From: Pirellulales bacterium
Lineage (GTDB): Bacteria > Planctomycetota > Planctomycetia > Pirellulales > Lacipirellulaceae
Length of the DNA stretch: 32,017 nt
Assembly (NCBI GenBank): GCA_020847515.1
Contig: JADLBW010000218.1
Coordinates: 1-32,017 of the forward strand
Reading direction: 5' to 3'
A program made the position numbers and the translations under genes. Below are positions 31,865 through 32,017 of this stretch, in pieces (position 1 is the first letter of the stretch; each line of letters begins with the position of its first letter). The notes under the pieces are model-generated. The model was not told the DNA's origin, ran no database searches, and was given only the letters and a program-made list of their open reading frames with translations.

Positions 31865-32017
31865 ATGCCAGAGGACGGAGTATATGGGACGGCGCCGCGA
31901 GGGCCGCTGCGGGCGGTGACGTTCGACTTAGACGGCCTTATGTTCAACACCGAAGAGCTGTACCAGGAGGTGGGCGGCATCGTGTTGGCGCGGCGCGGCA
32001 AGTCGTTCACCGACGAA
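31865..32017 (+). CDS. N-terminus of a HAD-superfamily hydrolase (3' truncated by window edge)
   Basis: The first 51 residues of a gene that runs off the window. Starting at ATG 31865, with AGAGAG about 5 bases upstream, it encodes a short leader and then VTFDLDGLMFNTEELYQEV. This is HAD motif I (DxDG, D20 nucleophile and D22) followed by the N-T/S-E cap entrance typical of the beta-phosphoglucomutase / phosphoglycolate phosphatase branch. Motifs II-IV lie outside the window, so the substrate cannot be judged. It is too short here to be listed by length alone, but the motif and the 34-base spacing from the Nudix gene make it convincing. Confidence 0.85.
   Translation, partial: MPEDGVYGTAPRGPLRAVTFDLDGLMFNTEELYQEVGGIVLARRGKSFTDE

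Overview
The window looks like a piece of a Planctomycetota chromosome, most likely the Pirellulales side of the phylum. The DNA is GC-rich. It carries PEP-CTERM anchored proteins with dockerin-like EF-hand segments, a DUF1559 pseudopilin-like protein followed by a transthyretin-like lipoprotein, a sulfatase, a DUF6798 membrane protein and DUF2961 (GH172) enzymes. That combination is typical of planctomycetes. This assignment rests on recognising families, not on any search.

Layout. 1-6818 holds surface proteins: the end of one dockerin-type protein, two tandem paralogous beta-helix PEP-CTERM proteins, and a PEP-CTERM anchored GH172 enzyme. 7035-8506 is the DUF1559/lipoprotein pair. 8549-22337 is a carbohydrate locus, all on the + strand: GH116-type glycosidase, fucose/arabinose isomerase-like protein, lipoprotein GH172, an unrecognised secreted protein, DUF6786 protein, FucP-type sugar/H+ symporter, and GH97. 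A minus-strand OmpH/Skp-like gene follows. After an 800-base palindrome-rich gap comes a 1286-residue outer-membrane protein with an inverse-autotransporter-like barrel and a long beta-helix passenger. A convergent sulfatase, a DUF6798 membrane protein overlapping a Nudix (CoA pyrophosphatase-like) gene, and the start of a HAD phosphatase complete the window.

How the genes may work together. GH172 enzymes are known to act on alpha-D-fructofuranosides and D-arabinofuranosides. FucP carries L-fucose and also D-arabinose, and FucI isomerises both. No GH29 or GH95 fucosidase is present. The simplest reading is a locus that strips D-arabinofuranosyl (or fructofuranosyl) residues from an external glycan, imports the sugar by proton symport and isomerises it. 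One GH172 appears fixed by PEP-CTERM sorting and the other by a lipid anchor. This substrate assignment is inference.

The intergenic DNA is also informative. Three copies (6822, 23292, 29142) of a 135-178 bp element share imperfect terminal inverted repeats, arms made of 7-base units (GGCTGTC-like on one side, GCCGATA-like on the other) and a conserved right end. A fourth site (15925) keeps only one arm. A different palindromic element lies at 13648-13757. I saw no tRNA, rRNA, CRISPR array, transposase or phage gene.
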